A DNA stretch of 64,000 bases from Hyperoplus lanceolatus (lineage: Eukaryota; Chordata; Actinopteri; Uranoscopiformes; Ammodytidae): contig CM049407.1 of the NCBI GenBank assembly GCA_026929865.2, forward strand, positions 13,470,001 to 13,534,000. The letters run 5' to 3'. Positions 12,501 through 23,389 of this stretch are shown here, piece by piece (position 1 is the stretch's first letter; every line of letters starts with the position of its first letter). The notes beneath the pieces were generated by a model. That model saw only the letters and a list, made by a program, of their open reading frames with translations, had not been told where the DNA came from and did not search any database. A program made the position numbers and the translations under genes.

Positions 12501-15500
12501 ACAAGAATGAACACAATCTTATGTTGAATACTAATAATATATATCATAATTGTAAACAAAATAAAATGACTACTGGTGAGATAATAATTTTGAGAGAATA
12601 GAAAAAATAACCGATACATTTCAGAAACTATAGTTTTTTTGTAGGCTGGCTATTTATTCCCATCAGTCTGTCTTTAACACTCAAACCGCGTAGAAAAACC
12701 ATCCCTGAACGTTTACCTTGGTGAAAGCTTTGCGTCCTCCATCATCCTCTTGAACTCGTCTTTGGCCTGCATCAGCTTGCCCTTCTTCTCCTTCCTCTCC
12801 TCCTCTGCTCGAGTCTTCACATACTGATCGAACACCTAAAGTGGACACAATGCCAGAACTGTAACTGAAGGTTTTTAAGAAATGGCCAGAATGTTGCCCA
12901 ATACTGCGAAGAATCAGAGGCAGTGAGGGAAAAGAGAGACACCGAACCTGTTTCCTCTCTTTTGGGTTGAGCAGAAGGTAACGGGGGTCGAACACAATCT
13001 TATGAAGTTCTTTGTCCCAGGTTGAGAATGCAGACACCTACATACAAGACAAGCAACATTGGCATTAGACCGACAGCTACATTTAACTTAACACAAAACT
13101 CACATTATTATGATTATCTGTTCAAAATGTGTTCTAACTTGATTATTTAAATATGTGTTACCCCTCTCTCCAGCAGCATTTCCCTGAACTGTGTCATGCG
13201 GGCGTCTAGGGGCACTACAGCTCGTTCTCTGGCAGCTCTCAGCTCGGCCTCCATCGCTGCTTCCTTCTCTGTGTCTGCCTCCTTCACATCTTCCTTCCTG
13301 TGAGGGGTAGCCACAAAGGTCACGAGAGAGAGAGAAAGGCACAAGCCGAGTTAAGGAAGATTGACACCTTAAAACACTGCAGCACTGAAATAAAGACAGG
13401 AGACATGTTTTACTCACTTCCTCTTCTTGGCCTTGGTTGGCTCCTCATCCTGATTCTCTTCAGTAGCTATCGCCAATTCTGGCTCCTCCTTATTGACACC
13501 TGTGTGTGAACACACGGAGACAACATAAAGACAACATACACTGGAGCTTCACAGTGTCTATGAGTGGCAGCAGCACTCGAGCAGCTGCATTTCTCTGGCT
13601 ACAGGTTGTGACCATTCGAACATGAAGTTGTTTGAAAAAGCTATCAATACTACTTAACAAGAAATTAGCTCAATTCACAATTATGTTTTCAATGACATAA
13701 TGACTGGATGCACGTGAACAAGCGTTGGTCGACACCTGTCTTCTTGCTGTCCTCCAGGCCTCTCTTGTGTGGCGGCTCCTGGATGTGTTTGTCAACATCA
13801 GACCGACCGACCAGCTCCTCGGGCCGGTCCCACATGGACAGCCGTGTCGTCGGGTTGTAGAAGAAGACGCGTTCATCACCTGTCCAAACCACACACCTGA
13901 TAGAAATCGATAAGACACACGCACATATTAGAAGGGAAAAACAGAAATGCACTCGGTTTATTGCGTATTGAGTGGAGAGCTATGATGTGGCTATGAGAGC
14001 TATGATGTGATGTTTGTGTGTTTACCATGGCGTGCCAGGGATAGGGTTGGTGGATACAGGCCTGGCTTTCTGAGCTGCTTTTTCCTCCTCCGTCATCTCT
14101 TCTTCTTTGGGCTCCTTTGTAAAGAAATAGATAATAGAAAATTTCAATTATAATGAAATTCACACTGTTAAATGGTCTATTTGTTTTGTGATTTGCAATA
14201 TTTGTCTTGCATTACATATCTATAAACAACATAGTAAGTATAATATACACTCAACAAAAATATAAACGCAACACTTTTGTTTTTCCTCCCATTTTTCATG
14301 AGATGGACTTAAAGATCTAAAATTCATTCCAGATACACAATATTACCATTTCTCTCAAACATTGTTCACAAATCTGTCCAAATGTGTGATAGTGAGCACT
14401 TCTGCTTTGCTGAGATAATCCATCCCACCTCACAGGTGTGCCACATCAAGATGCTGATCTGACATCATGATTAGTGCACAGGTGTGCCATAGACTGTCCA
14501 CAATAAAAGGCCACTCTGAAATGTGCATTTTTTTGCTTTATTGGGGGTCTGGGGACTCAGAACCAGTCAGTATCTGGTGTGACCACCATTTGCCTCATGC
14601 AGTGCAACACATCTTCTTCGCATAGAGTTTATCAGATTGTCAATTGTGTCCTGTGGAATGTTGGTCCACTCCTCTTCAATGGCTGTGCGAAGTTGCTGGA
14701 TATTAGTGGGAAGTGGTGCACGCTGTCGTATACGCCGGTCAAGCACATCCCAAACATGCTGAATGGTGACATGTCCGGTGAGTATGCTGGCCATGCAAGA
14801 ACTGGGACATTTTCAGCTTGCAAGAATTGTGTACAGATCCTTGCAACACGGAGCCGTGCATTATCTTGCTGAAACGTGAGGTGATGTTCATGGATGTATG
14901 GCACAACAATGGGCCTCAGGATCTCATCACGGTATCTCTGTGCATTCAAAATGCCATCAATAAAATGCACCTGTGTTCTTCGTCCATAACAGATGCCTGC
15001 CCATACCATAAACCCACCACCACCATGGGCCAATCGATCCACAACATTGACATCAGCAAAGCGCTCACCCACACGACGCCACACACGCTGTCTGCCATCT
15101 GCCCTGAACAATGTAAACCGAGATTCATCCGTGAAGAGAACACCTCTCCAACGTGCCAGACACCATCGAATGTGAGCATTTGCCCACTCAAGTCTGTTAC
15201 GGCGACGAGCTGGAGTCAGGTCAAGACCCCGATGAGGACGACGAGCATGCAGTTGAGCTTCCCTGAGACGGTTTCTGACAGTTTGTGCAGAAATTGTTTG
15301 GTTATGCAAACCAATTGTTTCAGCAGCTGTCTCAGTGGCTGGTCTCAGACGATCTTGGAGGTGAACCTGCTGGATGTGGAGGTCCTGGGCTGGTGTGGTT
15401 ATACGTGGTCTGCGGTTGTGAGGCCGGTTGGATGTACTGCCATATTCTCTGAAACGCCTTTGGCGACGGCTTATGGTGGAGAAATGAACATTCAATGCAC

Positions 15501-18500
15501 GAGTAACAGATCTGGTTGACATTCCTGCTGTTAGCATGCCAATTGCACGCTCCCTCAATGCTTGTGGCATCTGTGGCATTTTGCTGTGAGACAAAACTGC
15601 ACATTTCAGGGTAGACTTTTATTGTGCACAGTCTAAGGCACACCTGTGCACTAATCATGATGTCAGATCAGCATCTTGATGTGGCACACCTGTGAGGTGA
15701 GATGGATTATCTCAGCAAAGCAGAAGTGCTCACTATCACACATTTAGACAGATTTGTGAACAATGTTCGAGAGAAATGGTAATATTGTGTATCTGGAATG
15801 AATTTTAGACCTTTAAGTCCATCTCATGAAAAATGGGAGCAAAAACAAAAGTGTTGCGTTTATATTTTTGTTGAGTGTATATTCTGCAGGGTAGTAGTAG
15901 TATTTCATGCATTCTGATATTTAAATCATATTAAAATAATGTAAAATCTATTACAAAAATGCTTGTACAATACTGTACTTGATGGTCATATAGACACATT
16001 TATTCTTCTCGTACCTCCTTCTCATTATTAGTGTTTTCCATTTTGTTCTCCTCATCCTCCATCTCCATCGCCTCAGCTTCCTCCTGGGCCAGACGCTCCT
16101 TTACTTTTTCCGCTTCTTTTTCTGAAGACAGGGAGGAGGAAATTTACACATACACACAGACTGGGAGGTTACTAAAGGAGTTGAAGTTCAACAATTGCAG
16201 CAGTTTGTCATTAATTCTGCTAGGCTTTGATATAGCCCTTCTATAAAAAGGTTGGGCTTCAATCTGCTAATAATCAGTCAGACCTGCAGAGTGAGACAGA
16301 TTTATTTTAGGACACCTAATTTGGGATCCTTGTGTGTTTGTTTTCACATCTTGGTCAGACAAACCACAGTGTTGTTCGCAATGGAAAATGTGAGTCTCAA
16401 AGTTTTTGAGACTGGTGCTTAAGTCTAGAGGAGGATCATCTGCCCGTGGCGGACCTGATAAAGAGTGTTTGCCCACCTTTCTCCAACACAGCCAGGGGTT
16501 TCTCCCAGGTGGACTCCAGTGTTCGGTTGTTGTAGTAGTATGTTTTCCCATCAGCTGTTTTGTACTCTGACCACTCGGGGAGGTGCAATGAGCCGACCAT
16601 GGAGGCAGGAGCTGAGAGAGCCAGCTGGGGGTGCATCATGGAAACTAAAGGCGGGCCCATGCCAGGAAGCATGCCTGTCAAGATTTAGAGAGGAAAGAGA
16701 CAAACCGCGATTAGCCCAGAGTCCTCTTTTTTCATTTGAGCCACTTAGTCGTTGCAGTGAACTATGCATTAGTAAATACATCAATTTCCCAGGTTGCCCA
16801 CTTGTGATCAAAAACATGTATTAGCAAAACCAAAATGAGAAAGAGAACTTCATAGGAAGAACTTAAAAAGGGCAGTATGCATTTGCCTGGTCATTTAGAG
16901 GAGCAGATTATTAAATGGATGAGTGGATTAAAAAAACAATATTGCAATTTTGTGGAAGAAGCTGCTCAAGTCTTAAAAGGTACTTTCAAGAAACATGACT
17001 AACAGACGGCAAACACAGACCACATACACAAAGAAAAACCAAAGCACACATATACACATGCCACAAAAAATACAACGACATGACAACAACATATAGCCCT
17101 GACTGCTATACTACTGAATTCCTACCAGTCATTATGGGAACTGTATACGCACTCCTCAAAAATGTCTAAAACTAACAATCAACGACTTAAAAAACAGACT
17201 ATCGAGTGTCAACTTTACCAAAGCTAAACGATTAAGTCTTACAATGAACAAGTTCATGAGGACAAAACGCAAACAAAAGCCTTAGTGAAAACTAAAAACT
17301 TTTCCCCCAGAGAATATCTTTGTTTCCTATCTATTTTAAACTATTGTAAACTTGACTATGAAGTAGCTATATGCTGCTGATAAAATGTTGTATATCTTGT
17401 TGACTAAGTACAGTAAAATGAACTGGAAGCGACGGAACTAAATTGTAAACTGTTAAGAATAACGTAGGGTGAATAGCAATCGAAATGTATGAACGTATTT
17501 CACTCCTGTACACGTGATGGATCAGAGCATTCAGCACCATGCCACTGTTTGAGGTTTCCATACATTTCATGTGACTAATGTAAACCATCATTCACTAGCA
17601 TGCCATCAACTGTGGATCTGAAAGGCGGAAGGGCGGGTGGGTGTTTACCGTTGGCGCTGTGGCCTGCCTTTACACATGGTGCACCTACTATCTGCATCAT
17701 TGCTACACCTGCAAGAACAACAGACAAGCATGCATCTGGTTGAACACAGCAGGACACTAAACAACTACTACAGTGTGTAAACACTTTTGTGTGTGCTTGT
17801 GTGTGTGGCCCCACTTGGAAAAACACACCCACATTTGGATTGTGCATCTCTTTTATGCTGACATTTTTATACCTTTAATGAATTTATAGATGTTAAGAAT
17901 GAGCAAAGTGTACATTTATATGGAGATCATTACTAAATGATCAATTTAAAAAGCAAGAAAAGGGCACATCTGAAAGAGTGAATGCATAATGTTGGAACAC
18001 CACAAATCTCAAGGTCAGTCAGGAAGCTCTCACTCTGATATTTATCGATTGAATAACCATCATCCCTAATCTAATCCTGAGCCCCGTCTAACACTTTGTC
18101 CACAAAGAAAGGAAGAAACTGAGAAAATGAACTACACTACCTCAATCAAATGATGTCAAACTGAAGAACAGAGGGAAGAAGGAATCAAAGAAGACAAATA
18201 ACAGAAGAAAACAGAAAAGACTTTGAAGAGAACCAGCAGGAGCATTTGCATTAGGCTACATTGAAATTCAAGCTACTCAAGACTTGTTCTTGTGCGATCC
18301 TTAAAGATCTCCTATTATACTACTTTTCTGGTCTTAATTTCTCATTAATGACTCCTATAGAGCAACCTGACACAAATCACAGCACAAAAAACCATGTAGA
18401 TTTTGGGAAGCTCTTCCTCTCATCTGGGTGCATTCAGCATTCCCTGTCAACACTAGGCTTCGTCCTTCTCCGCCCCCTCGCCCCCTCCTGCAAACCCCAC

Positions 18501-21500
18501 TCAGTTGTGATTGGTTACCTTCCTTCCAGAACACTTAAGGCAGGTGGGGGCATGGCCGGAGCGTGTCTGAGCATGTTGCAGCATTACCATACATGGAAAA
18601 ATCCGGATTCTCTACGTAACAAATCCCGGAAATTTGAACAAGTGAATCGCGACCGGCTGTCCTAGTGTTTAGTGCTCTGCACAGCCACCCCAGACGGTCA
18701 GCAGGGAATACGTCTGAATGCATGCAAGTCATTACTTGACACTTTAGTATGGTTAAACATGACTATAAATCATTATAACAATGTTTATAGGTCATAAAAG
18801 TTGAAAAAGCATCATAAGGTCGTCTTTAAACATAAAGTTGACTGACAGATCTGTGAATAGTTATCTCGGACCAGGATATGTCTAGTAGGAAGTCTGGTCA
18901 AGACACTTGTATATGTATTACCTAGGAGTGTCCCTTTGCCACAAAATAATCCATCCCGTCTAAAATTTTCACCCACAATGCATAGTTTCCACAGACACTG
19001 TAAACCTAACTTCGTGCAAAAAATCTACACAGCCATCCTTAAAACTGGTTAACCTGCAGCTTCTGCTGGATTTTCTTGGGCCGGAGAGTGAGGCTAAAAG
19101 CTAAAAATGAAAAATGTTGAACTATTCCTTTAAGAACTGCCTTGCCATTGACTTCTTCTGTTATTGTTGTGCATATGACAATTACATCTCTTGAATCTAT
19201 TCTGTCCAGTGGAAAACCCATAATAGCAACTAAAAAACTGGGCTCAAAGGTTTGTCAACTCAACCAGCAACATGGGCAGCAAATCCACCATCATACAGCA
19301 CTGCTCTCTTGTGCTATATAGACACACACAAGGGTTTGTAACATAGTGATAGCAGCTAGATATTGTGCCTTGTTATGTTCTTGATTTGGTTTGAAGTTCT
19401 TACCTGGTAGAGGGATGTGCATGCCTGGCAAAGGCACCCTGAAAGGCGGCACCATGACAGGGGGGAAGGCAGACATGGTTGCGGTGGACTGTGCCACACT
19501 GTGAGACAGCGCTGCAGGCAGCAGAGGCATGGTCTGCATCGTCGTTACAGGTGATGGCATCGTGGATACAGTTACTACAGTGACTGGAGACAGACCAACA
19601 GTTGTGGTCACCGTGGATACAGGGTTTAGGTCGGCTACAACTGTTGCTTTTGGAAGGGGAGACAGAGATAAGAGTATTTATAGTTTGGTGTGCATTTACA
19701 TGTGTGTATGCTTGATTTAAGAGTGTGTACTTACCTGCAATGGAAACAGGGGGGGAGAGAGTGGAGTCCGGACTTGAGGTGAGTGTGTGGGACTGGGTTG
19801 TGGAGAGGGCCTGACTAGGGGAGGCTGATGGGGCCGTGCTGGCTGTAGTGTTGACACTACTTGAGCTGGCAGATGAAGTCACTCCAATATTCACATTCGT
19901 CCCCCCAGCCCCGGCCCCTGCTACAAGTAGAGGGTTGAGTTCAGACTGCTGGATGATCTTCACACCATCCGGCTTGCTCCACGATGACTCTCTGGTTCTG
20001 GCGTTGTAGTAATATGCCTGGGGACAGGGATAATTGGAATGACTTCATCCTACAAGGCTGTTTTAAGAGATACATTTTCCTATGTTTAAATATACTAAGT
20101 ATAGGGACCCTGTTGTGTGCTTTCATATCATATTTAGCTTACCTTTCCCTCTGGCGTTTTGTTCTCTACCCAGATCTCCTCTGTAGGGTTGAGTGCAGGG
20201 GTTCCAGATGCAGGAATGGGGGGCATCCCAGGAGGAAACAGCATCGCCGGAGGAGGCGGCAGATTCCCCATGGGAGGGGGGAGGAAAGGAGGTCTCTGCA
20301 GCAAAAGATAAAGACCCAGCATTCAATTTTCAGACTGTAAGGAGTAGGGCTAGGAATATAAATTACCCATCCTCCAAATAAATGTGATTTCATTGGGCAC
20401 AGAAAAAGTGGCCAGTCAGATAAGCAATCGACTATTTAGTCAGCAGCCAGTGCCCCCTCAAGCCTTTGAATTCCAATTAGGAGGTCTATGTGTCAATATT
20501 GTTTTATTCAAGAGAGCATCACACTGCATTCTATAATCAGTTAAGAAGAAAGTGGTAGCCAGAGATATTATAAAGCAGTGTTCACCATAGTCTTCCTTGA
20601 TTCTGTTTTACGTCTTGTGCTGAGAGACAACACTGCTATCATTCATGCCGTAAATGACTACAGCTTTCTCTGTGGTCAATCTATTTGCAGACTCTGCCTG
20701 CAAGAGGGCAGAAGCACTGATCTACATGAATTCAAACACAAACTGTGGGTCATATCTCTGCTGAAGGTTTTACCCCTTATAAACACCACACACACACACA
20801 CAGACACACACACACACACAGAGAGATGGAAGTAACATTAGATTTTTTCTCGTGTAAACCGTATCAAAGTGTGTATGTTCGTATGATAGCATTTTCTGTT
20901 AATGGGTAAAATGTTAATACGATAAACGCTCCTGGAAACGTAAGTTGCCGAATAACTTATGAACGGCCACCGTAGTTGTCATGTGGCATTTGCGTACATC
21001 TGCGCCATACCAATGTTTTTATACAATCGTTGTTGTCACCAATTTGCTGGCACATAAGCAGTACTACAACTTGTGCATTAACAATCATGTCTTGCTAGAA
21101 GGCACAAACCATTTTGTCACACTTCTCGCTCGTATTACGCTGGTATACTCGATGTGTGTCGGACCCACATTTGACCTCTTTATAAAAGACAGCCAGTAGG
21201 AAAGCCAATATGTTCAAAAACATTCAGTGTAGAACATCTCTGCAGGCAGAGCTAAGATATTTCCATGTAATAATAATGAACAGTCACCTGCATATGGGGG
21301 GGTCCAATGGGTGGTGGCATGCCTCCTGGTGGGATTGGAGGCATGTTGGGGTCAAAGGGCGGCCGTGCAAATGGTGGTCGCGGCGGGGGTCCCCTCATCA
21401 TGGCAAAGGGAGGTGGCGGTGGGCGTAGGAGTGGTGGAGGACCTCTTAACACTGGTGTCTGGGCAGTGGCAGGTACAGGACCGCGAAACCGCACTGCCTG

Positions 21501-22632
21501 CTGCGCCATTCTAGCACAGCAAAATAATATCAAGTTACAATCAGTGTCTGATGACAGATCACTAAGTAGTTATAAAAAGAAAAAAAGCGGTTAGTCATAA
21601 AATCAGAGTTCATTGTAATATGAGGCTACACTGGAGGAGTCTCTTTCGACTCAATTTAGAAATGCCTGAGACGTTTCCACTGAGTGCCTTTGGGTGCAGT
21701 GCATTATGTAGCTCTGAGGTCTTAAATGTTGCATTCGTCAGGTAAGAATCTATATAACTATCAAGGCTTACATAAAACCAGTAGGGTCAGGGTTCCTACA
21801 GCTTAAGGAAAGTTAGAGTTAAGACTTTTTAAGACTATTTGAATGCAACTGGGAATAACATTATAAGGACAATTTTGCATTAACCAAAACTGTAGAGAAA
21901 AACCTCATCAATTACTTTGGGTTAGTAACAAATAAAAGCATTACTTCTATGGTACAGACGGAATCAAATCATGCTGCTGATCTGTGTAATGTTGATACGT
22001 GTATCAAACTATCTAAAAAAATAGATGCTACCATCTATTTTGAGTTTTTAATTTGCAACGCGGAAAAAAAGATTGATAAAATCCTAAATCCCCTGTCACA
22101 GCATTTTCAAGTCTCTGAAGTATAGATTTAAGATTTTTTTATATCAATAAAGGATTTATTTATAGATGAATGAAATCATTGCCATAATCAGGCTCTGCAG
22201 GAACGCTGTGGGTGTAGCATAGCTAAACTGTCCGGGTATCCAACATCAACATTAGTAAACAGACAGTATGGTGAAGGTATGAGTTGTGTCTGGACACACA
22301 CACTCGGGGCCTGATGATGCGTGCGTCCCGGTGAAAGAGGAAAACATCTGTCTGTGTTTACCGCGTGCCACGCGCGGAGGGCAGGGACGAGACGCTCGGC
22401 GACACTGGCTAGTTAGCTACAAGCTAGTTAGCTGGCTTGGCTACATCCTCAAGTAAAACGACTGTTTACCGGCGCGGCCCCTTGCCCAAACACATCGCTC
22501 ACCAACTCCGTGAAAAATCTCGGCTTGTGTATTACAGTGCACTCTTTCGCTATTCATTGTAAAGCCTTATTTGCTGTTATCTGACCTGTTGTCGCTGAAC
22601 CCGATAGCCTCGCTCTCCGCCTGGTCCGCCAT
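2556..22632 (-). CDS. tcerg1: transcription elongation regulator 1 (TCERG1/CA150)
   Basis: Nuclear protein linking RNA polymerase II elongation to splicing; WW domains bind proline-rich splicing factors and FF repeats bind the phosphorylated polymerase tail and others (family knowledge). I assemble 21 coding exons with matching phases: 22632-22586, 21510-21288, 20295-20143, 20017-19735, 19646-19404, 17708-17649, 16674-16477, 16121-16015, 14114-14026, 13896-13736, 13499-13418, 13297-13162, 13037-12948, 12835-12717, 12406-12256, 12106-11942, 11265-11083, 10607-10428, 10246-10163, 9708-9608, 2757-2556. They total 3057 nt, 1018 residues (human about 1098). In order: Pro-rich N-terminus with MRGPPP motifs, WW1 about 123-155, Ser/Thr-rich linker, WW2 about 360-395, WW3 about 466-497, six FF repeats about 595-1000, and the C-terminus [19 protein letters not shown] as in mammals. 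The mammalian Gln-Ala repeat is absent. Paralogue a or b unresolved. The last intron is 6.85 kb of nested transposons. Confidence 0.96.
2946..4458. mobile_element. DNA transposon with CAGGGCTCCAGA inverted ends
   Basis: Perfect 12-bp ends (CAGGGCTCCAGA / TCTGGAGCCCTG) bound 1513 bp. TGAGG flanks both sides, 5 bp, unlike the 8 bp expected for hAT. Just inside lie 3-fold repeats of GTGCAC/GGGCGCAC. A second pair of ends, GTGCTGCAC near 3039 and GTGCAGCAC near 4319, suggests another element nested inside. No intact transposase frame. Confidence 0.7.
4879..4964 (+). pseudogene. 18S rRNA gene fragment, left part
   Basis: Reads as vertebrate 18S rRNA sense strand from the GGCAGCAGGCGCGC block through the GGGGAGGTAGTGACG block to CTTTCGAGG, then breaks. 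The sequence continues at 6901. It is far too short to be a functional rRNA gene. A perfect 11-bp hairpin (4856-4880) sits at its left junction. Confidence 0.9.
4965..6900. mobile_element. Harbinger-like non-autonomous transposon inside the 18S fragment
   Basis: The ends are GGGCCTATCCGAAAA and its inverse TTTTCGGATAGGCCC. The 18S reading is continuous across it if one copy of the trinucleotide CTG (4962-4964, 6901-6903) is removed. A 3-bp duplication of CWG type is typical of PIF/Harbinger (family knowledge). Subterminal CCTTTCCTATG units recur in both arms. It is interrupted by a hAT element at 5665-6732. No transposase frame remains. Confidence 0.75.
5665..6732. mobile_element. hAT-type non-autonomous element (TAGTCTSGC ends)
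   Basis: The left end TAGTCTCGCAAAGCCAGAC pairs with the right end GTCATGCCAGACTA. The 8-bp duplication GTCAGGAG (5657-5664, 6733-6740) is exact and diagnostic for hAT insertion. It contains a short GT microsatellite near 6541-6570 and no coding frame of note. Confidence 0.85.
6901..7181 (+). pseudogene. 18S rRNA gene fragment, right part
   Basis: Continues 18S rRNA from CTGTAATTGGAATGAG through the highly conserved GTGCCAGCAGCCGCGG (530 loop) and AAAAAGCTCGTAGTTGG blocks to about AGTGTTCAAAGGC, then matching stops. With the left part it covers about 360 nt of 18S. Several substitutions and small gaps relative to the conserved core mark it as a decayed copy. Confidence 0.93.
7664..8383 (+). 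mobile_element. internally deleted Tc1-like element, copy 1
   Basis: Ends match ACTCAACAAAAATATAAACG and its inverse with TA on both flanks (7662-7663, 8384-8385). An ORF at 7801-7998 keeps the N-terminal helix-turn-helix start ([20 protein letters not shown]), then jumps to C-terminal transposase sequence, so the catalytic middle is deleted. Same family as 14248-15877 and 50852-51664. Confidence 0.92.
8400..9539. mobile_element. hAT element (TAGGGATG ends)
   Basis: The left end TAGGGATGTACCGAA and right end TTTCGGTGCATCCCTA are inverse; GTTTTTAA is duplicated exactly on both sides (8392-8399, 9540-9547). TTCGGTTTCGGC repeats fill both subterminal regions. A 67-codon frame at 8815-9018 is not recognisable. 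It starts only 8 bp after the target site of Tc1 copy 1. Confidence 0.88.
14248..15877 (-). mobile_element. near full-length Tc1-like transposon, copy 2
   Basis: 1630 bp with inverted ends beginning CACTCAACAAAAATATAAAC and TA flanks (14246-14247, 15878-15879). It lies in the tcerg1 intron between coding exons 8 and 9 and is transcribed in the same direction as tcerg1. It is the only copy in the window that retains the catalytic region. Confidence 0.95.
14567..15594 (-). pseudogene. Tc1-family DDE transposase, frameshifted near the C-terminus
   Basis: Cut-and-paste transposase. The main frame (15594-14632) has an N-terminal paired-like HTH (residues about 10-45, [18 protein letters not shown]), an AT-hook-like RPHNRRPR, a second HTH, then the catalytic region: LFTDES (first Asp about residue 155), QQDNARLR (second Asp about 246) and SPDMSP. 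The Tc1-type glutamate segment ([11 protein letters not shown]) is not in this frame. It appears in the other frame downstream (14794-14567, [13 protein letters not shown]), so a frameshift lies near 14780. MPQMPQ at residues 6-11 is a small tandem duplication absent from copy 1. Probably inactive as written. Confidence 0.92.
16700..19380. other. tcerg1 introns without further recognisable content
   Basis: Apart from the small coding exon 17708-17649, this AT-rich stretch shows no coding pattern, RNA gene or clear transposon ends. I see nothing further to name. Confidence 0.5.
20380..21280. other. tcerg1 intron with a short CA repeat
   Basis: A short interrupted CA run (about 20788-20820) is the only distinct element; no conserved exon or transposon end is seen. 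Confidence 0.5.
21788..22208. mobile_element. short hAT-like MITE related to 855-1824
   Basis: Begins CAGGGTTCCTACAGCTTAAG and ends with the inverse-like CTGCAGGAACGCTG. It shares its left arm with the element at 855-1824. Target duplication not clear. Located in tcerg1 intron 1. Confidence 0.5.
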
Positions 22633-22800
22633 TACAGGAAAATGTAACAATTCGCTTCCTGGAAACGCCCCTAAATGTTCTCAGCATTGCACATTGGCTG
22701 AACGTTGACGTCAATCATATCGCAGCCCTAGCTCTGATTGGATGAGGATGTTCTTACCGAGGTTTGACCGTTAGACCAATCATTCATTGGTCCGACTGAG
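22633..22800 (-). promoter_or_regulatory. tcerg1: tcerg1 promoter region with CRE and CCAAT boxes
   Basis: A perfect palindromic CRE, TGACGTCA, lies at 22706-22713, about 75 bp upstream of the start codon. CCAAT boxes occur in both orientations: 22693-22697, 22737-22741, 22775-22779 and 22786-22790. Inference: a TATA-less housekeeping promoter driven by CREB/ATF and NF-Y. Confidence 0.6.
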
Positions 22801-23389
22801 TCCCGTTTTCTTGTGATTTCTTTGTTCAGTCAGTGTGCAGGGTGCTGTTGACAAGTTGGACTCTAATCACCACCACGTTTTTATAAGCAATAGATCCTTA
22901 AAAAGTCTTAAAATGACATTGAATAAGTTCATCTACCAATTTAGAAAAAAAAGTTAAGACTTGGTTCACTTTCTAGCTCTTTTTCTGTGTGAAGATACTT
23001 TTTTGAACTGTCAAGAATACAACATTAAAGCTTAATGCAAAAGCACCATTTAGCTAAAAATGTACATCTCAGACTAAGGCTCTTCTCTGTTCTGGCTCCA
23101 CTGTGTGACGGGTAAACACCCCACTGAAGTCAAGACAGAGTCACTGCCCAACTTCTGCTGCAGGTGGACTAAATCTGGACACTTCATTACTTCCATCTCT
23201 TTTTGAAGGTGAATCTTGTTCAAATGCGTTTCTTCAAAGACCCTTACATGGATAAAGGCTGCCACTGTAGGCTATAATGAAATGTTTCTTGATCTGTCAC
23301 AGAACAGATAATTTATTTGACCATAGAATCTAATGTAGATCCTGCTGAATTTGTCGCCAGTGTTGCCTTGTGTGTGCGCTGAACGTTTC

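Noticed and set aside
14579-15519. Plus-strand ORFs opposite the Tc1 transposase
   Set aside because: They are antisense shadows of the transposase frame and show no family similarity.
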